Source: Flavobacterium proteolyticum
GTDB taxonomy: Bacteria > Bacteroidota > Bacteroidia > Flavobacteriales > Flavobacteriaceae
DNA length: 64,000 nt
Assembly: GCF_015223105.1 (NCBI RefSeq)
Contig: NZ_JADFTZ010000002.1
Span: 248,001 to 312,000 of the forward strand
Direction of reading: 5' to 3'
Below, piece by piece: positions 52,618 through 62,540 of this stretch. The position numbers and the translations under genes were made by a program. A model generated the notes under the pieces. It had not been told where the DNA came from and searched no databases. It saw nothing but the letters and a program-made list of their open reading frames with translations. Every line of letters starts with the position of its first letter. The first letter of the stretch is position 1.

Positions 52618-55600
52618 ATGAGTAAAGACCATTTAAACTATAATCTTTTCAACCTTAACCCTTTACCATCGTGGATATACAACTTTCAAACGTTCCAAAT
52701 TCTAGATGTAAATATTGCTGCCATTGAAAACTATGGATATTCAAAAGAAGAATTTCTGGAGCTAACCATTAAGGACATTAGACCTCCGCATGAAATAGAA
52801 AAACTTCTTAATGCTCATGCAACTATTAAAAACCAAAATGGAAATATCTATTTTGGCGTTTTTACCCATTTAAAAAAAGATGGAACACTTATTCAAGTAG
52901 AAATTAATGGTCATAAAATCGATTTCAACAACCAAGAGTGCATATTGGTTGTTTGCCAAGATATTACCAAAAGAATTGAACAAGAAGAACTAATACTGCA
53001 AAGTGAACAACGCTTCAAATCCTTAGTACAAGAAGGGGGCGACATGATAAGCATTATTGACGCAGATGGTAAATATAGTTATACAAGCCCTACAACAACC
53101 GCTATTTTAGGAATAACTCCTGAAGAGTTTCAAGGCAATACAATTTTTGATTTTATCCATCCTGAAGATATCGAGAAAGCTTCAAACTACATGCTAAGAA
53201 TAGCTAAAGAAAAAAAAGTAATCGTAGAACCTTTCAGACTTAAAGATGGTAATAACGAATGGAGATGGATTGAAACAGTGTTAACCAATATGATTGACAA
53301 TCCTGCCATTAGAGGAATTGTTGCCAATTCTAGAGATATTACAAAACAAAGAGAAGAAGAGCAACTACTAAGGCTGCTAAGTAGCGTAGTAACAAATACT
53401 AAAGATTCAGTCGTAATTACAGAGGTAGAACTCATTGATTATTCTGGACCCAAAATCATATACGTAAATGATGCTTTCACGAAAATGACAGGTTATGATG
53501 CTGCTGAAGTAATTGGAAAAACAACTAAAATCCTTCACGGCCCAAATACCGATCATGAGGAACTTAAAAAATTGAGCAGAGCTATTGAAAATTGGGAATC
53601 CTACGAAATCACAACAGTAAATTACAAAAAAAACGGAGAAGAGTTTTGGAATAATTTTAAAATATCGCCTGTAGCTGATGAAAAAGGAATATATACCCAT
53701 TGGATAGCCATACAAAGAGACGTAACAGAGCAAAAACAAAAAGAACTTGAAAAAGAACTTTTAGGAAAAATAAGTCTAGACTTCTCTTCCGAAAAAAATT
53801 TATTAGCATCTTCTAAATTACTTTGTCAAACTATTTGCGACTATGGCCGATTTGACCTTGTGGAATTATGGATGCCAAATATCGAAAATACATTACTACA
53901 ATTGATCACAAATAATGTAGCTTCTTCAAATGCAACTTCATTTTCTGAATTAACAAAAGAAGTACAAAACTTTAAACTAAACGAAGGTCTTCCTGGAACA
54001 GTATGGAGCAAAAAGAAGACCTTACTTTGGGAAGAAATTAACACGAATAATGATTTTATTCGCAAAGAAGCCGCTGAAAAAACGGCACTTAAAAATGCAG
54101 CTGGTTTTCCGCTAATTCAAAACAACAATATTGTAGGGGTATTACTAATAGCCACACAAAAAGAAATAAATCATTTAAAAAAACACATCAAACTTTTTGA
54201 ACATTTAAAGCAATTCATAGGATCAGAAATCAACCGAAAAAAACTAGAAAACGATTTAGATTATTTATACAACACCATCCCTGATTTACTATGCGTAACA
54301 GATTTTGAAGGTAAATTTTTAAAAATAAACAAAGCAGCTTGTGACTTATTAGGCTATACAGAAAACGAAATTCTGCACCAACCCTTTAACAAATTTGTCC
54401 ATCCGGATGACAAAAACCGATCTATTGAAGAACTTGAAAATACCACTAAAGGACAAACAACTTTAAGATTTGAAAATAGATACATAACCAAAACCGGAAA
54501 AGTAATTTGGCTAAGCTGGACATCTAGAACTGCTTCGGAGGTTGGACTAATTTATGCCACTGCAAAAAACATTACCGAGGAAAAAAAGATAAAAGAACTC
54601 AACAGACAAACACGCGAACTTGCCAAAGTGGGCGGCTGGGAATACAATTTAATTGAAAACCATTTATTCTGGTCAGTAGAAGTACATCGTTTACACGAAA
54701 CAGATCCAAACACATTCATTCCAGATGTAAATACAGCCATAAACTTTTACAAAGAAGAGCATAAAGCTTATGTTACAGAATGCATAACCAAAAGCATTAC
54801 AGAAGGAGCCTATTTAGATTATGAAGCTATTATCATCAATAAAAGTAACAAAGAACGATGGATAAGAGTAATTGGAAATCCTGAATATGAAAATGGTACA
54901 TGCGTAAAATTTGTAGGTAGTTTTCAAGACATAACCGATCGTAAAGAAACAGAAGAACGATTACAAAACATATCAGATAACATTCCGGGAGTAGTTTATC
55001 AATACCTACTTCATCCTGATGGCAGCGAAGAAATTAAAAATGTAAGCAAAGGCGCAGAAAAAATTTGGGGATATACAGCCGATACAATTACAAACAATAT
55101 TGACTTAGCATGGAATCAAATCAAAGCAGGAGGCGATTTTGAGGCAGTAAAGCAAAGCATTGTTGATTCTATCATAAACAGAACAAACTGGTCAATTAAA
55201 TTCCGTTCGGTTGCTCCTAATGGAGAAAAACGTATGCTTCAAGGTTATGGAAAACCTGAATTTTCTATAGACGGCACCATTCTTTTTAATTCCATTTTAT
55301 TAGATATTACGCAAGAAACTCAAAACGAAGAACTATTAGCGCAAGTAACCAAATTAGCCAAAATAGGAAGTTGGGAACTTGATTGTATAGAAAATAAAAT
55401 GTATTGGTCAAACACCGTGTACGAACTTCATGAAACCGACCCTAAAACGTTTATACCCAATTTAGAGGATGGTATCAATTTCTACAGAGAAGATTTTAGA
55501 CAAATGGTGGCAGAAAAAACAGCAATAAGTTTAGAAACGGGAATACCTTTTGATTTCGAAGCCATTATAGTGACAGACAAAAACAAAGAACGTTGGGTAA

Positions 55601-57573
55601 GATGCATAGGAAATGCTGAAATGAAAAATGAAAAATGCATACGTTTATATGGAAGTTTTCAAGACATTCATGACCAAAAAATAGTAGAACTACAAAAAAA
55701 CAGCCTACAAAACACTCTAGAAAACAGTTTAAATGAGATTTATCTATTTGATGCAGATACTTTTCAATTTATTTACGTTAACAAAGGTGCAATAAATAAT
55801 ATTGGTTATACTGCAGATGAAATAAAAAAACTAACACCATTAGATATTAATCCCGATTATAAACTAGCTTCGTTTAAAGATCTGGCTAAGCCTTTAATAA
55901 ACAAAGAAAAGGAAAAACTAATCTTTTTTACAAACCATCAAAGAAAAGATGGCACTCTTTACCCAGTAGAAGTGCACTTACAATTAGTTACAGAAAATAA
56001 CCAAAGAAGATTTTTAGCTATAATAGTTGATATAACAGAACGTAAAAGAACCGAAAAAGAAATTAGTGATAGCGAAGAAAAAAGAAAATTAATCATGAGT
56101 GGCGCATTAGATGCCATCATTTGTATCGACACGACAGAAGCTATTACTTTTTGGAACAAGCAAGCCGAAGAAATTTTTGGTTGGAAGGAAACAGAAGCAC
56201 TTGGGCAACAACTATCCGAACTAATTGTACCTGAACCATTTCGAAAATACCATAGAGAAGGCATGAAACACTATCTCAAAACAGGTGAAGGAAAAGCACT
56301 AAATGTACTATTAGAATTAAGTGCCATCAAACGAAGTGGCGAAGAATTTCCAATAGAATTAACAGTAATTCCCATAAAACAAGGAGAAGATTTGTTTTTC
56401 TGTGCCTTCATTAGAGATATAACAGAACGTAAAAAATCAGAAACGAGTATTCTACAAGCAAAAGAACGCTTTGAAAAAGTAACAGAAGCAACTAATGACG
56501 CTATTTGGGACTACGATGTGGCAAACAATACGCTGTTTTGGGGGAAAGGGTTTCAAACCTTATTCGGTTACGACTTGGAAGTCACCAAACCATCATTTGA
56601 ACTATTAGCTTCATTAATCCACGAAGACGATAGAGAACGCATCACAAGCAAAATAGGGCAATACATGCAAGATCCAAATCTCAAAAACTGGCACGAAGAA
56701 TATAGATTTACAAAAGCAGACGGATCTATAGCTTATGTAATTGATCGCGCTACATTTTTAAGAAATAATCTTGGAAAAGTAGTACGAGTGATTGGAGCTA
56801 TGACTGATATTTCAGAACAAAAAAATCATGAAGCCCAACTCATTGCCTTGAACGAATCATTACAATCGTATGCCAAAGAACTAGAACGATCTAACGAAGA
56901 ATTAGAACAATTTGCTTTTATTACATCTCACGATTTACAAGAACCGCTACGAATGATTTCAAGCTTCATGGATCAGCTAAAACGCAAATATGAGGACAAA
57001 TTAGATGACAAAGCACTACAATACATAGAATTTGCTACAAACGGTTCAAAACGTATGAAGCAAATCATCTTAGATCTTTTAGATTATTCTAGAGCAGGAA
57101 GACCAACAGATTTAATTGAAAAAGTAGACATCAATGAAATAATTACGGATTTCAAACTATTAAGAGGAAAAATTATTGCTGAAAAATCAGCAGTGATTAC
57201 TTCCGATGCTATTCCAGTTATTAAAACCTATAAAACAGGAATTACTCAGGTATTCCACTCACTATTAGACAACGCTATTAAATATTCAAAAAAAGAAGAA
57301 GCTCCAAATATTAAAATTACTTGTAAAGAAGAAAAAGACAAATGGACATTTGCAGTAAAAGATAACGGTATAGGTATTGACCCTAAATTCTATAGTAAGA
57401 TTTTCATTATTTTCCAACGCCTTCATAATCGCGAAGAATACGAAGGAACAGGTATTGGGCTCTCTATAGTCAAACGCCATATCGATTTCTTAGGAGGTAA
57501 AATTTGGGTAGAATCGGAACTAGAAAAAGGAACAACATTTTATTTTGAAATCCCTAAAACAAATGAACATTAA
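52618..57573 (+). CDS. Giant cytoplasmic histidine kinase with ten PAS and one GAF domain
   Basis: 1651 residues, no membrane segment. Order: PAS (1-125), PAS (131-250), PAS (252-378; LOV-like outline but no flavin-binding Cys), GAF (382-540), PAS (548-660), PAS (669-780), PAS (782-905), PAS (914-1020), PAS (1025-1140), PAS (1150-1280), PAS (1285-1405), HisKA with H1438 (ITSHDLQEPLRM) and HATPase (SLLDNAIKYSK, DNGIGI, GTGIGLSIVKRH). The PAS domains at 669 and 914 are clearly recent duplicates. It likely integrates several cytoplasmic signals and hands phosphate to the Rcp1-like receiver 75 bases downstream. Confidence 0.93.
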   Translation: MSKDHLNYNLFNLNPLPSWIYNFQTFQILDVNIAAIENYGYSKEEFLELTIKDIRPPHEIEKLLNAHATIKNQNGNIYFGVFTHLKKDGTLIQVEINGHKIDFNNQECILVVCQDITKRIEQEELILQSEQRFKSLVQEGGDMISIIDADGKYSYTSPTTTAILGITPEEFQGNTIFDFIHPEDIEKASNYMLRIAKEKKVIVEPFRLKDGNNEWRWIETVLTNMIDNPAIRGIVANSRDITKQREEEQLLRLLSSVVTNTKDSVVITEVELIDYSGPKIIYVNDAFTKMTGYDAAEVIGKTTKILHGPNTDHEELKKLSRAIENWESYEITTVNYKKNGEEFWNNFKISPVADEKGIYTHWIAIQRDVTEQKQKELEKELLGKISLDFSSEKNLLASSKLLCQTICDYGRFDLVELWMPNIENTLLQLITNNVASSNATSFSELTKEVQNFKLNEGLPGTVWSKKKTLLWEEINTNNDFIRKEAAEKTALKNAAGFPLIQNNNIVGVLLIATQKEINHLKKHIKLFEHLKQFIGSEINRKKLENDLDYLYNTIPDLLCVTDFEGKFLKINKAACDLLGYTENEILHQPFNKFVHPDDKNRSIEELENTTKGQTTLRFENRYITKTGKVIWLSWTSRTASEVGLIYATAKNITEEKKIKELNRQTRELAKVGGWEYNLIENHLFWSVEVHRLHETDPNTFIPDVNTAINFYKEEHKAYVTECITKSITEGAYLDYEAIIINKSNKERWIRVIGNPEYENGTCVKFVGSFQDITDRKETEERLQNISDNIPGVVYQYLLHPDGSEEIKNVSKGAEKIWGYTADTITNNIDLAWNQIKAGGDFEAVKQSIVDSIINRTNWSIKFRSVAPNGEKRMLQGYGKPEFSIDGTILFNSILLDITQETQNEELLAQVTKLAKIGSWELDCIENKMYWSNTVYELHETDPKTFIPNLEDGINFYREDFRQMVAEKTAISLETGIPFDFEAIIVTDKNKERWVRCIGNAEMKNEKCIRLYGSFQDIHDQKIVELQKNSLQNTLENSLNEIYLFDADTFQFIYVNKGAINNIGYTADEIKKLTPLDINPDYKLASFKDLAKPLINKEKEKLIFFTNHQRKDGTLYPVEVHLQLVTENNQRRFLAIIVDITERKRTEKEISDSEEKRKLIMSGALDAIICIDTTEAITFWNKQAEEIFGWKETEALGQQLSELIVPEPFRKYHREGMKHYLKTGEGKALNVLLELSAIKRSGEEFPIELTVIPIKQGEDLFFCAFIRDITERKKSETSILQAKERFEKVTEATNDAIWDYDVANNTLFWGKGFQTLFGYDLEVTKPSFELLASLIHEDDRERITSKIGQYMQDPNLKNWHEEYRFTKADGSIAYVIDRATFLRNNLGKVVRVIGAMTDISEQKNHEAQLIALNESLQSYAKELERSNEELEQFAFITSHDLQEPLRMISSFMDQLKRKYEDKLDDKALQYIEFATNGSKRMKQIILDLLDYSRAGRPTDLIEKVDINEIITDFKLLRGKIIAEKSAVITSDAIPVIKTYKTGITQVFHSLLDNAIKYSKKEEAPNIKITCKEEKDKWTFAVKDNGIGIDPKFYSKIFIIFQRLHNREEYEGTGIGLSIVKRHIDFLGGKIWVESELEKGTTFYFEIPKTNEH

Positions 57574-57648
57574 GTTGAAAAAAACATATAAGTACAAACA
57601 CGTCGAATAAAAAGAAATAAGTAGATTATAATTTAAAAACGAAGTAAA

Positions 57649-58089
57649 ATGGACTCAAAAAAAACAGCACATATTCTTTTGGTAGAAGATAATGAAGGAG
57701 ATATATTACTTACGATTGATGCTTTTGAAGAAAGTAAAATAAATACAGAAATCAGTGTAGCAAGAAACGGTCAAGAAGCTTTAGACTTTTTATACAACAG
57801 AAGTAATTTCATTGAAGCTAAAAGACCAGACCTTATACTTTTAGACATTAATCTACCCATTTTCAACGGACACGAAGTACTAAAACAAATTAAAACAGAT
57901 CTTAATCTAAAGAAGATTCCTGTTATAATGCTCACTACATCTTCTTTTGCAAACGATATTAGTCAAGCCTACGAAAACAATTGCAACAGTTATGTAAAAA
58001 AACCATTAGATATGGATGATTTTCTTGAAGCTATATTAAAAATAGAAAATTTCTGGCTAGAGATTTGTACATTACCTGGTAAAGTCTAA
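57649..58089 (+). CDS. Rcp1-like single-domain response regulator
   Basis: 146 residues. E13-D14 (LLVEDNEGDI), acceptor D66 (LILLDINLPIFNGHEV), Lys in VKKPLD. C-terminal ENFWLEICTLPGKV matches the end of the receiver at 50677, so the two are paralogues. It is the last gene of the plus-strand signalling cluster and the likely partner of the giant kinase. There is no output domain. Only seven bases separate its stop from the convergent glycosyltransferase gene. Confidence 0.93.
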   Translation: MDSKKTAHILLVEDNEGDILLTIDAFEESKINTEISVARNGQEALDFLYNRSNFIEAKRPDLILLDINLPIFNGHEVLKQIKTDLNLKKIPVIMLTTSSFANDISQAYENNCNSYVKKPLDMDDFLEAILKIENFWLEICTLPGKV

Positions 58090-58096
58090 TCAAATA

Positions 58097-59245
58097 TCAA
58101 AAAAGCAGTATTTTTTTGTAAAAATCTATATTATTTTGAGCGATTTCATGTAGAGCAAACTTTTCCGAAACAAATCGCTTTGCTTGTTTTGCAATTGCTT
58201 GTGCTTTTTCAGGATTACTTAAAACTTCAACGATGGCATTCGCAATATCTTTTGGTTCATGAGGATTGCATAACCAACCGGTTTCACCATCAGTAATTAC
58301 TTCTGGACCTGGTCCTAACTTAGTAAAAACAACAGGTTTCTCCATTGCCATGGCTTCTGGAGCTACTAATCCTAGAGTTTCCATATGGGAAGGAAATACA
58401 CAAACCGCTGCTTTTGCATAAGCATTTGGTATTTCAGTAAAGGAAACAGCACCATGAAAAACAACATCCTTAGCATATTCACCCAATTTTGGCAACTCTA
58501 TTTCTTTCAACATTTTGATATAAGAACTACCATCAGGAAACAACCAATCTCTTCCATACAAATTCAAAATAGCATTTGGAAATTGCTCTTTTACTAATGG
58601 AAAAGCTTGAATCAACTGACGTACACCTTTCTTCTCACAAATAGTTCCCGCAAAAGTTATATTATTAGGTTCAATTGCTACGTTTTTAGGTTGAAACAAT
58701 TGGCTATTAATGGGGTTAAAAATAACTTCAATTGGTTTGTTATGATAACTCAAATAGGTTGCAGTATGGCTTTTAACATAATTAGAAACCGCGATAAAAG
58801 CAGCTGCCTTTTTAAAAGAACGCTTTTCTTGAAATCCTTTCCACCAATTGATTCCTCTATTTTCTCCTTCAGCAAAAAAATGATGACCACCATGTAAGCG
58901 AATGATGTATTTTATCTCTTTAATTTTAGGTAAAAACGCAAGAGACAATTCGGCTCCTTCTACGATATCAATTGGATTTTTTTTATGAATGGCTGCAATA
59001 GTTTTCCCGATATTTTTTGAATTGAAATACCAAGCTAATCCTTTTACTTTACTTTTTCGTATTCGAATAACGTTAACACCATTAACATTTTCGATTTCAT
59101 CAGAAAAAACATAATTCAAACCCACAACGGTAACCTGAACTCCTTTAGCTACTAAAGTTTCCGCCATAGTTTTTACAAAACTACCCAAGCCTCCGTGTGG
59201 AAAGCCTGCTTTTGGATATTCGTTAGTTAGGAAACAGATATGCAT
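58097..59245 (-). CDS. Family 4 glycosyltransferase
   Basis: 382 residues. N-terminal MHICFLTNEYPKAGFPHGGL carries the glycine-rich donor loop; TFAGTICEKKGVRQLIQAFP and CVFPSHMETLGLVAPEAMAM carry the C-terminal nucleotide-sugar site with the conserved Glu. GT4 enzymes build surface polysaccharides and glycolipids. It overlaps the acyltransferase gene upstream by one base and is the last gene of the second glycan locus. Donor sugar unknown. Confidence 0.9.
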   Translation of the reverse strand: MHICFLTNEYPKAGFPHGGLGSFVKTMAETLVAKGVQVTVVGLNYVFSDEIENVNGVNVIRIRKSKVKGLAWYFNSKNIGKTIAAIHKKNPIDIVEGAELSLAFLPKIKEIKYIIRLHGGHHFFAEGENRGINWWKGFQEKRSFKKAAAFIAVSNYVKSHTATYLSYHNKPIEVIFNPINSQLFQPKNVAIEPNNITFAGTICEKKGVRQLIQAFPLVKEQFPNAILNLYGRDWLFPDGSSYIKMLKEIELPKLGEYAKDVVFHGAVSFTEIPNAYAKAAVCVFPSHMETLGLVAPEAMAMEKPVVFTKLGPGPEVITDGETGWLCNPHEPKDIANAIVEVLSNPEKAQAIAKQAKRFVSEKFALHEIAQNNIDFYKKILLF

Positions 59246-59817
59246 TAGTTTTGATTATTTTTAATAGTTACCACAGTGTTATCTGGAATATCTTTAGTGA
59301 CTAAAACATGGGCTCCAATAATTACATTATTACCTATATTTAATTCTCCAATTATTGAAGAATTCGCATAAAGTGTAACATTATCTCCGATAATATTACC
59401 TGCTCCACTTCCATTCTTCTTATGTCCGATAGTACACCCTTGATGAATAATAAATCCTTTACCTATTTTATTTCTACTACCAATAACGGTTCCTTGTCCG
59501 TGGGTAACATTAAATCCAACATCTATTCGATTATTAAAATATATTTCGCATGAACATAGTTCTTTTAATAACCAATGAATTTGAGGCTTTAATTGTTCTT
59601 CATTATTAATATGCAAAATTTCTCCTAATCGAAACAAAAAAACAGCTAAGTCATTACTATTAGTAATGATACGATTCTTAACTTCCTCATCTGAAATTTT
59701 ACTATGAAATTTCACATCTGCAACTGTTTTATGAAATGCTTCAATTATATATTCATCCTTTATAGGTTGAGGTTGAAATACTTTTTTTAATAAGAAATTT
59801 ACAAAATTTATCATCAT
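59245..59817 (-). CDS. Serine acetyltransferase-like hexapeptide protein
   Basis: 190 residues. A helical N-terminal domain as in CysE-like proteins, then a left-handed beta-helix with VTHGQGTVIGSRNKIGKGFI and IHQGCTIGHKKNGSGAGNII. The His of VTHGQG corresponds in position to the active His. It probably acetylates a sugar or amino group on a surface glycan, judged by its neighbours, rather than serine. Its stop overlaps the start of the glycosyltransferase gene by one base. Confidence 0.85.
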   Translation of the reverse strand: MMINFVNFLLKKVFQPQPIKDEYIIEAFHKTVADVKFHSKISDEEVKNRIITNSNDLAVFLFRLGEILHINNEEQLKPQIHWLLKELCSCEIYFNNRIDVGFNVTHGQGTVIGSRNKIGKGFIIHQGCTIGHKKNGSGAGNIIGDNVTLYANSSIIGELNIGNNVIIGAHVLVTKDIPDNTVVTIKNNQN

Positions 59818-59874
59818 CTTAATATATAGATTACTAAAATGAAATTCAATTCATTCCAAAATCAATTAATAAAT

Positions 59875-61269
59875 TTATTGAACAATAGCCTCACTTAGAA
59901 GAGTACTATTTTTATCCAACGGATAATTAACAATACGCTGCATCCATTTCTTTCTATCAGGTCCGGTTTCCTCAGGATGATTAATAGCTAAAATTATTTT
60001 ACGTGAAATATCTATTTTACTATTAATCCAACCTACAGCTTCTAATCCCTCCATACTTTTAAAATGTTGAAATCCATAACACATGGCAACTTTACAAGTT
60101 GAATTTTCAACAGGATCATAATTCAAATATAAACAGGGCTTATCGTAAACAGCAAAATCATGAGCCATTGTACTTCCTAAATTAATAACAACATCTGAAT
60201 GTTTGGAAGTATTAACTAATAAATATACATCATTAAAAGCTGGATATATACTAGAAAAAGAATTACCAGAACCTGCATCCATTCTCCAATCAGGATCAAT
60301 TGGAAAAACAAAACTCTTATATTTTTCTATTATATTATCAAATCGATTTGTTTTATCAACTGGACATTTTCTAAACAGTATTTGAGGTCGAATTGATTCA
60401 TCAATTTTTGAAACTTCTTCACAAATATCTTCTAAATAATTTGGTTCATAAGGTGATGTTGCATCATTTGCTGAAAAACAAACTGTCTTTTTGTTGATAT
60501 CCAAACCATGTTTACTAAAAAACAATTCTTTTGATTCAATAAATTCATCTCTAAAATAGAATTCAAATTGAGGCGATCCTACCACCTTAATTTGTTCCAT
60601 TTTGATTTCAGGATAAAGCAATGTTAGTTGATTCTTCATTAAATCAGACCAAACCAAGTATTTATCATATCTTGAAATCAAACGTGCTTTTGGCACATTG
60701 TCCCATGAAAAAATTACAGTTGCTGTTCGAATTTTTTTCTTCTTAGCAACAGCAATAATTGGAGCACTTATTGGGGCACGTTGATGTAAGTTTAAAATAT
60801 AATCGGGATTTAATTGCTCGATATCTTTTGCAATCTTTTCGAAAATAGCATCTTTAGAAATTTCGGCATCATACAACGCTTCCATTTTTAAAATTAAATT
60901 GTAATTCCAAGAAAAAACGGTTCCCAAAACTTCTGCCAATCGATACAACATTTTTTGTTTTAGGCTTTTTTGGTTGCGATTCCAAAAATCCATTACAGTA
61001 GGATTCTTTAATATTTTAGTATTAACCTTCAAACGGGCATAAGCCAAACTTTCTCGTAAAAGTCGGGCTTTTGGTTTTTCTATAAAATGAGGGATAGCTT
61101 TGATTTCTGTCAAAGTAGGTTGCACTCTTTTTACTTCTTCAATAGCCGCATTTGATATTTGATGGTAAAGAACTACCTCAACACCTTTTGCTTGCAATTC
61201 GTTTATAAAACTCGAATACAAATAATTTCTAACCGCTACACCATCTGGTACTATTAATACAACTCTCAT
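59875..61269 (-). CDS. GT-B-like glycosyltransferase or glycerophosphotransferase-like protein
   Basis: 464 residues. N-terminal Rossmann-like start (MRVVLIVPDGVAVRNYLYSS) and a C-terminal domain with VVGSPQFEFY, then FLF-poor linker and the motif VVINLGSTMAHDFAVYDKPC, as in the nucleotide site of GT-B enzymes and CDP-glycerol glycerophosphotransferase-like proteins. The S-x-x-x-x-D-F/A pattern around LGSTMAHDFA fits a sugar or polyol phosphate donor site. No membrane segment. I do not recognise a named family. Sits between the GNAT-like gene (13 bases before) and the acyltransferase. Confidence 0.7.
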   Translation of the reverse strand: MRVVLIVPDGVAVRNYLYSSFINELQAKGVEVVLYHQISNAAIEEVKRVQPTLTEIKAIPHFIEKPKARLLRESLAYARLKVNTKILKNPTVMDFWNRNQKSLKQKMLYRLAEVLGTVFSWNYNLILKMEALYDAEISKDAIFEKIAKDIEQLNPDYILNLHQRAPISAPIIAVAKKKKIRTATVIFSWDNVPKARLISRYDKYLVWSDLMKNQLTLLYPEIKMEQIKVVGSPQFEFYFRDEFIESKELFFSKHGLDINKKTVCFSANDATSPYEPNYLEDICEEVSKIDESIRPQILFRKCPVDKTNRFDNIIEKYKSFVFPIDPDWRMDAGSGNSFSSIYPAFNDVYLLVNTSKHSDVVINLGSTMAHDFAVYDKPCLYLNYDPVENSTCKVAMCYGFQHFKSMEGLEAVGWINSKIDISRKIILAINHPEETGPDRKKWMQRIVNYPLDKNSTLLSEAIVQ

Positions 61270-61282
61270 CTATAAATTTTAG

Positions 61283-62305
61283 CTAGGATTGGGGAATAAA
61301 ATTAGGTCTATCTTGGTCACCATCTCCTTTAAAAATTAAAAAATCTTGTTCGGAAGTGGTAAAATAATGTATCGCTGTATTTTCTTGAACAAACGGCTCA
61401 AAATAATTTGGAATGCAATTCAAATCAGCATCTGTTTTTAATTGGAATCCTGCTTGTTCAATGACATCTAACTGTAATCCGCCAGCGTAAAGATCAACAT
61501 ATTCATAATCATTTTTTTTCATTACCTGTTGAATCGCATATCCAATTCCTGCTAATTGCGTATAATCTCCAATGAAATCAACTATTCTTAGTACTTTTAC
61601 TCCATTATAAGCAACTTCTCTTGTAATTAGAATCGAATTTAGCTGTCCCAAATTTTCATCAATACCAAAAATTTTATACTGATAAACGGGATGATTGAAA
61701 TAGCGCTTTTCTAGATACCAAGCGTCTTTATATGGTAATGCTTCAGAAAAAGATGATATATCAAAATGCGCTTGTAAATCGGAAAAAGTATTAAATTCCT
61801 TGAAAGAAACTTTAATGTTTTCTACAAATTCTGGAATTTCTTTGGAAACAATTTTTGCAATATTATACGATTCTTTATCATTCAATCTATAATAATGATT
61901 CAATTTTCCGGTCTTAAAACGTAAGAATTGATAAATTGGAATGGTCTTAGGAGCTATCCCACATGAAGAAAAGATTTTACAATCAGATTGTGTATGTAAG
62001 TATTCTAAAATCTTGATTCCCAACATCGGGTCATCAGTTTTGATTACTTTCCATATAGAACCCCAAATACAACTGTTTTGATAGGCTTCTGTGTTTTTTA
62101 TAAAACCACAAAGTCCTACAATTTTATTATTTGTAACATCAATCGCTAAAGCGAAATTAATACGTTCTCCACATTGGTATTCGTAAAGAAAAAAAGACTT
62201 ATTGGTTGCCAATAGATGACCTTCTTTCCAATTTTCATTAATGAAAGTCATTATAGCATCAACATCTTCTAATGTTGCAAAGCGTATGAGATGTTTGTCT
62301 AACAT
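61283..62305 (-). CDS. GNAT-fold acyltransferase-like protein
   Basis: 340 residues. The N-terminal third is a GNAT domain (IRFATLEDVDAIMTFINENW and KIVGLCGFIKN). A second half with VLRIVDFIGDYTQLAGIGYA and GLQLDVIEQAGFQLKT suggests a further GNAT or FemAB-like lobe. It begins seven bases inside the ACP gene, so translation is coupled. It could transfer an acyl unit from the ACP to a sugar amino group; this is inferred from the context only. Confidence 0.75.
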   Translation of the reverse strand: MLDKHLIRFATLEDVDAIMTFINENWKEGHLLATNKSFFLYEYQCGERINFALAIDVTNNKIVGLCGFIKNTEAYQNSCIWGSIWKVIKTDDPMLGIKILEYLHTQSDCKIFSSCGIAPKTIPIYQFLRFKTGKLNHYYRLNDKESYNIAKIVSKEIPEFVENIKVSFKEFNTFSDLQAHFDISSFSEALPYKDAWYLEKRYFNHPVYQYKIFGIDENLGQLNSILITREVAYNGVKVLRIVDFIGDYTQLAGIGYAIQQVMKKNDYEYVDLYAGGLQLDVIEQAGFQLKTDADLNCIPNYFEPFVQENTAIHYFTTSEQDFLIFKGDGDQDRPNFIPQS

Positions 62306-62538
62306 TTAGAACTAATACAAGCTACAATTGCACCTACATTTTCCCAACCTTGAATTTCCATAGTGGTAAATCGAATACCAAAATGATTTTCAAAAGCTAC
62401 CACTAATTGAATATGTGTTAATGAATCCCAACCATCTACATCAGCTGCTGTGGTTTCATTAGTTAAAACGATGTCTTCGTTATCTAAAATATCAATAAAA
62501 ATTGCATTAATATCTTTTAATATTTGTTCTCTTTCCAT
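62299..62538 (-). CDS. Stand-alone acyl carrier protein
   Basis: 79 residues, acidic and four-helical. S39 in DGWDSLTHIQLVVAFE is the phosphopantetheine attachment site (the DSL motif). This form, with GWDS, is typical of ACPs in glycan- and secondary-metabolite loci rather than the fatty acid AcpP. It starts two bases behind the methyltransferase stop and overlaps the GNAT-like gene by seven bases. Likely cargo: a glyceryl unit loaded by the FkbH-type protein encoded at the window end. Confidence 0.9.
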   Translation of the reverse strand: MEREQILKDINAIFIDILDNEDIVLTNETTAADVDGWDSLTHIQLVVAFENHFGIRFTTMEIQGWENVGAIVACISSKC

Positions 62539-62540
62539 AC

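Noticed and set aside
53407-53739. Antisense open frame of 110 codons inside the giant kinase
   Set aside because: It is a shadow of the coding frame with no start signal and no known motif. The same holds for other antisense frames in 44-58 kb.
53374-53752. Third PAS domain of the giant kinase as a LOV blue-light sensor
   Set aside because: The outline (YVNDAFTKMTGY, then ILHGPNTD) is LOV-like, but the flavin-binding Cys of the NCRFLQ-type motif is missing (GKTTKILHG).
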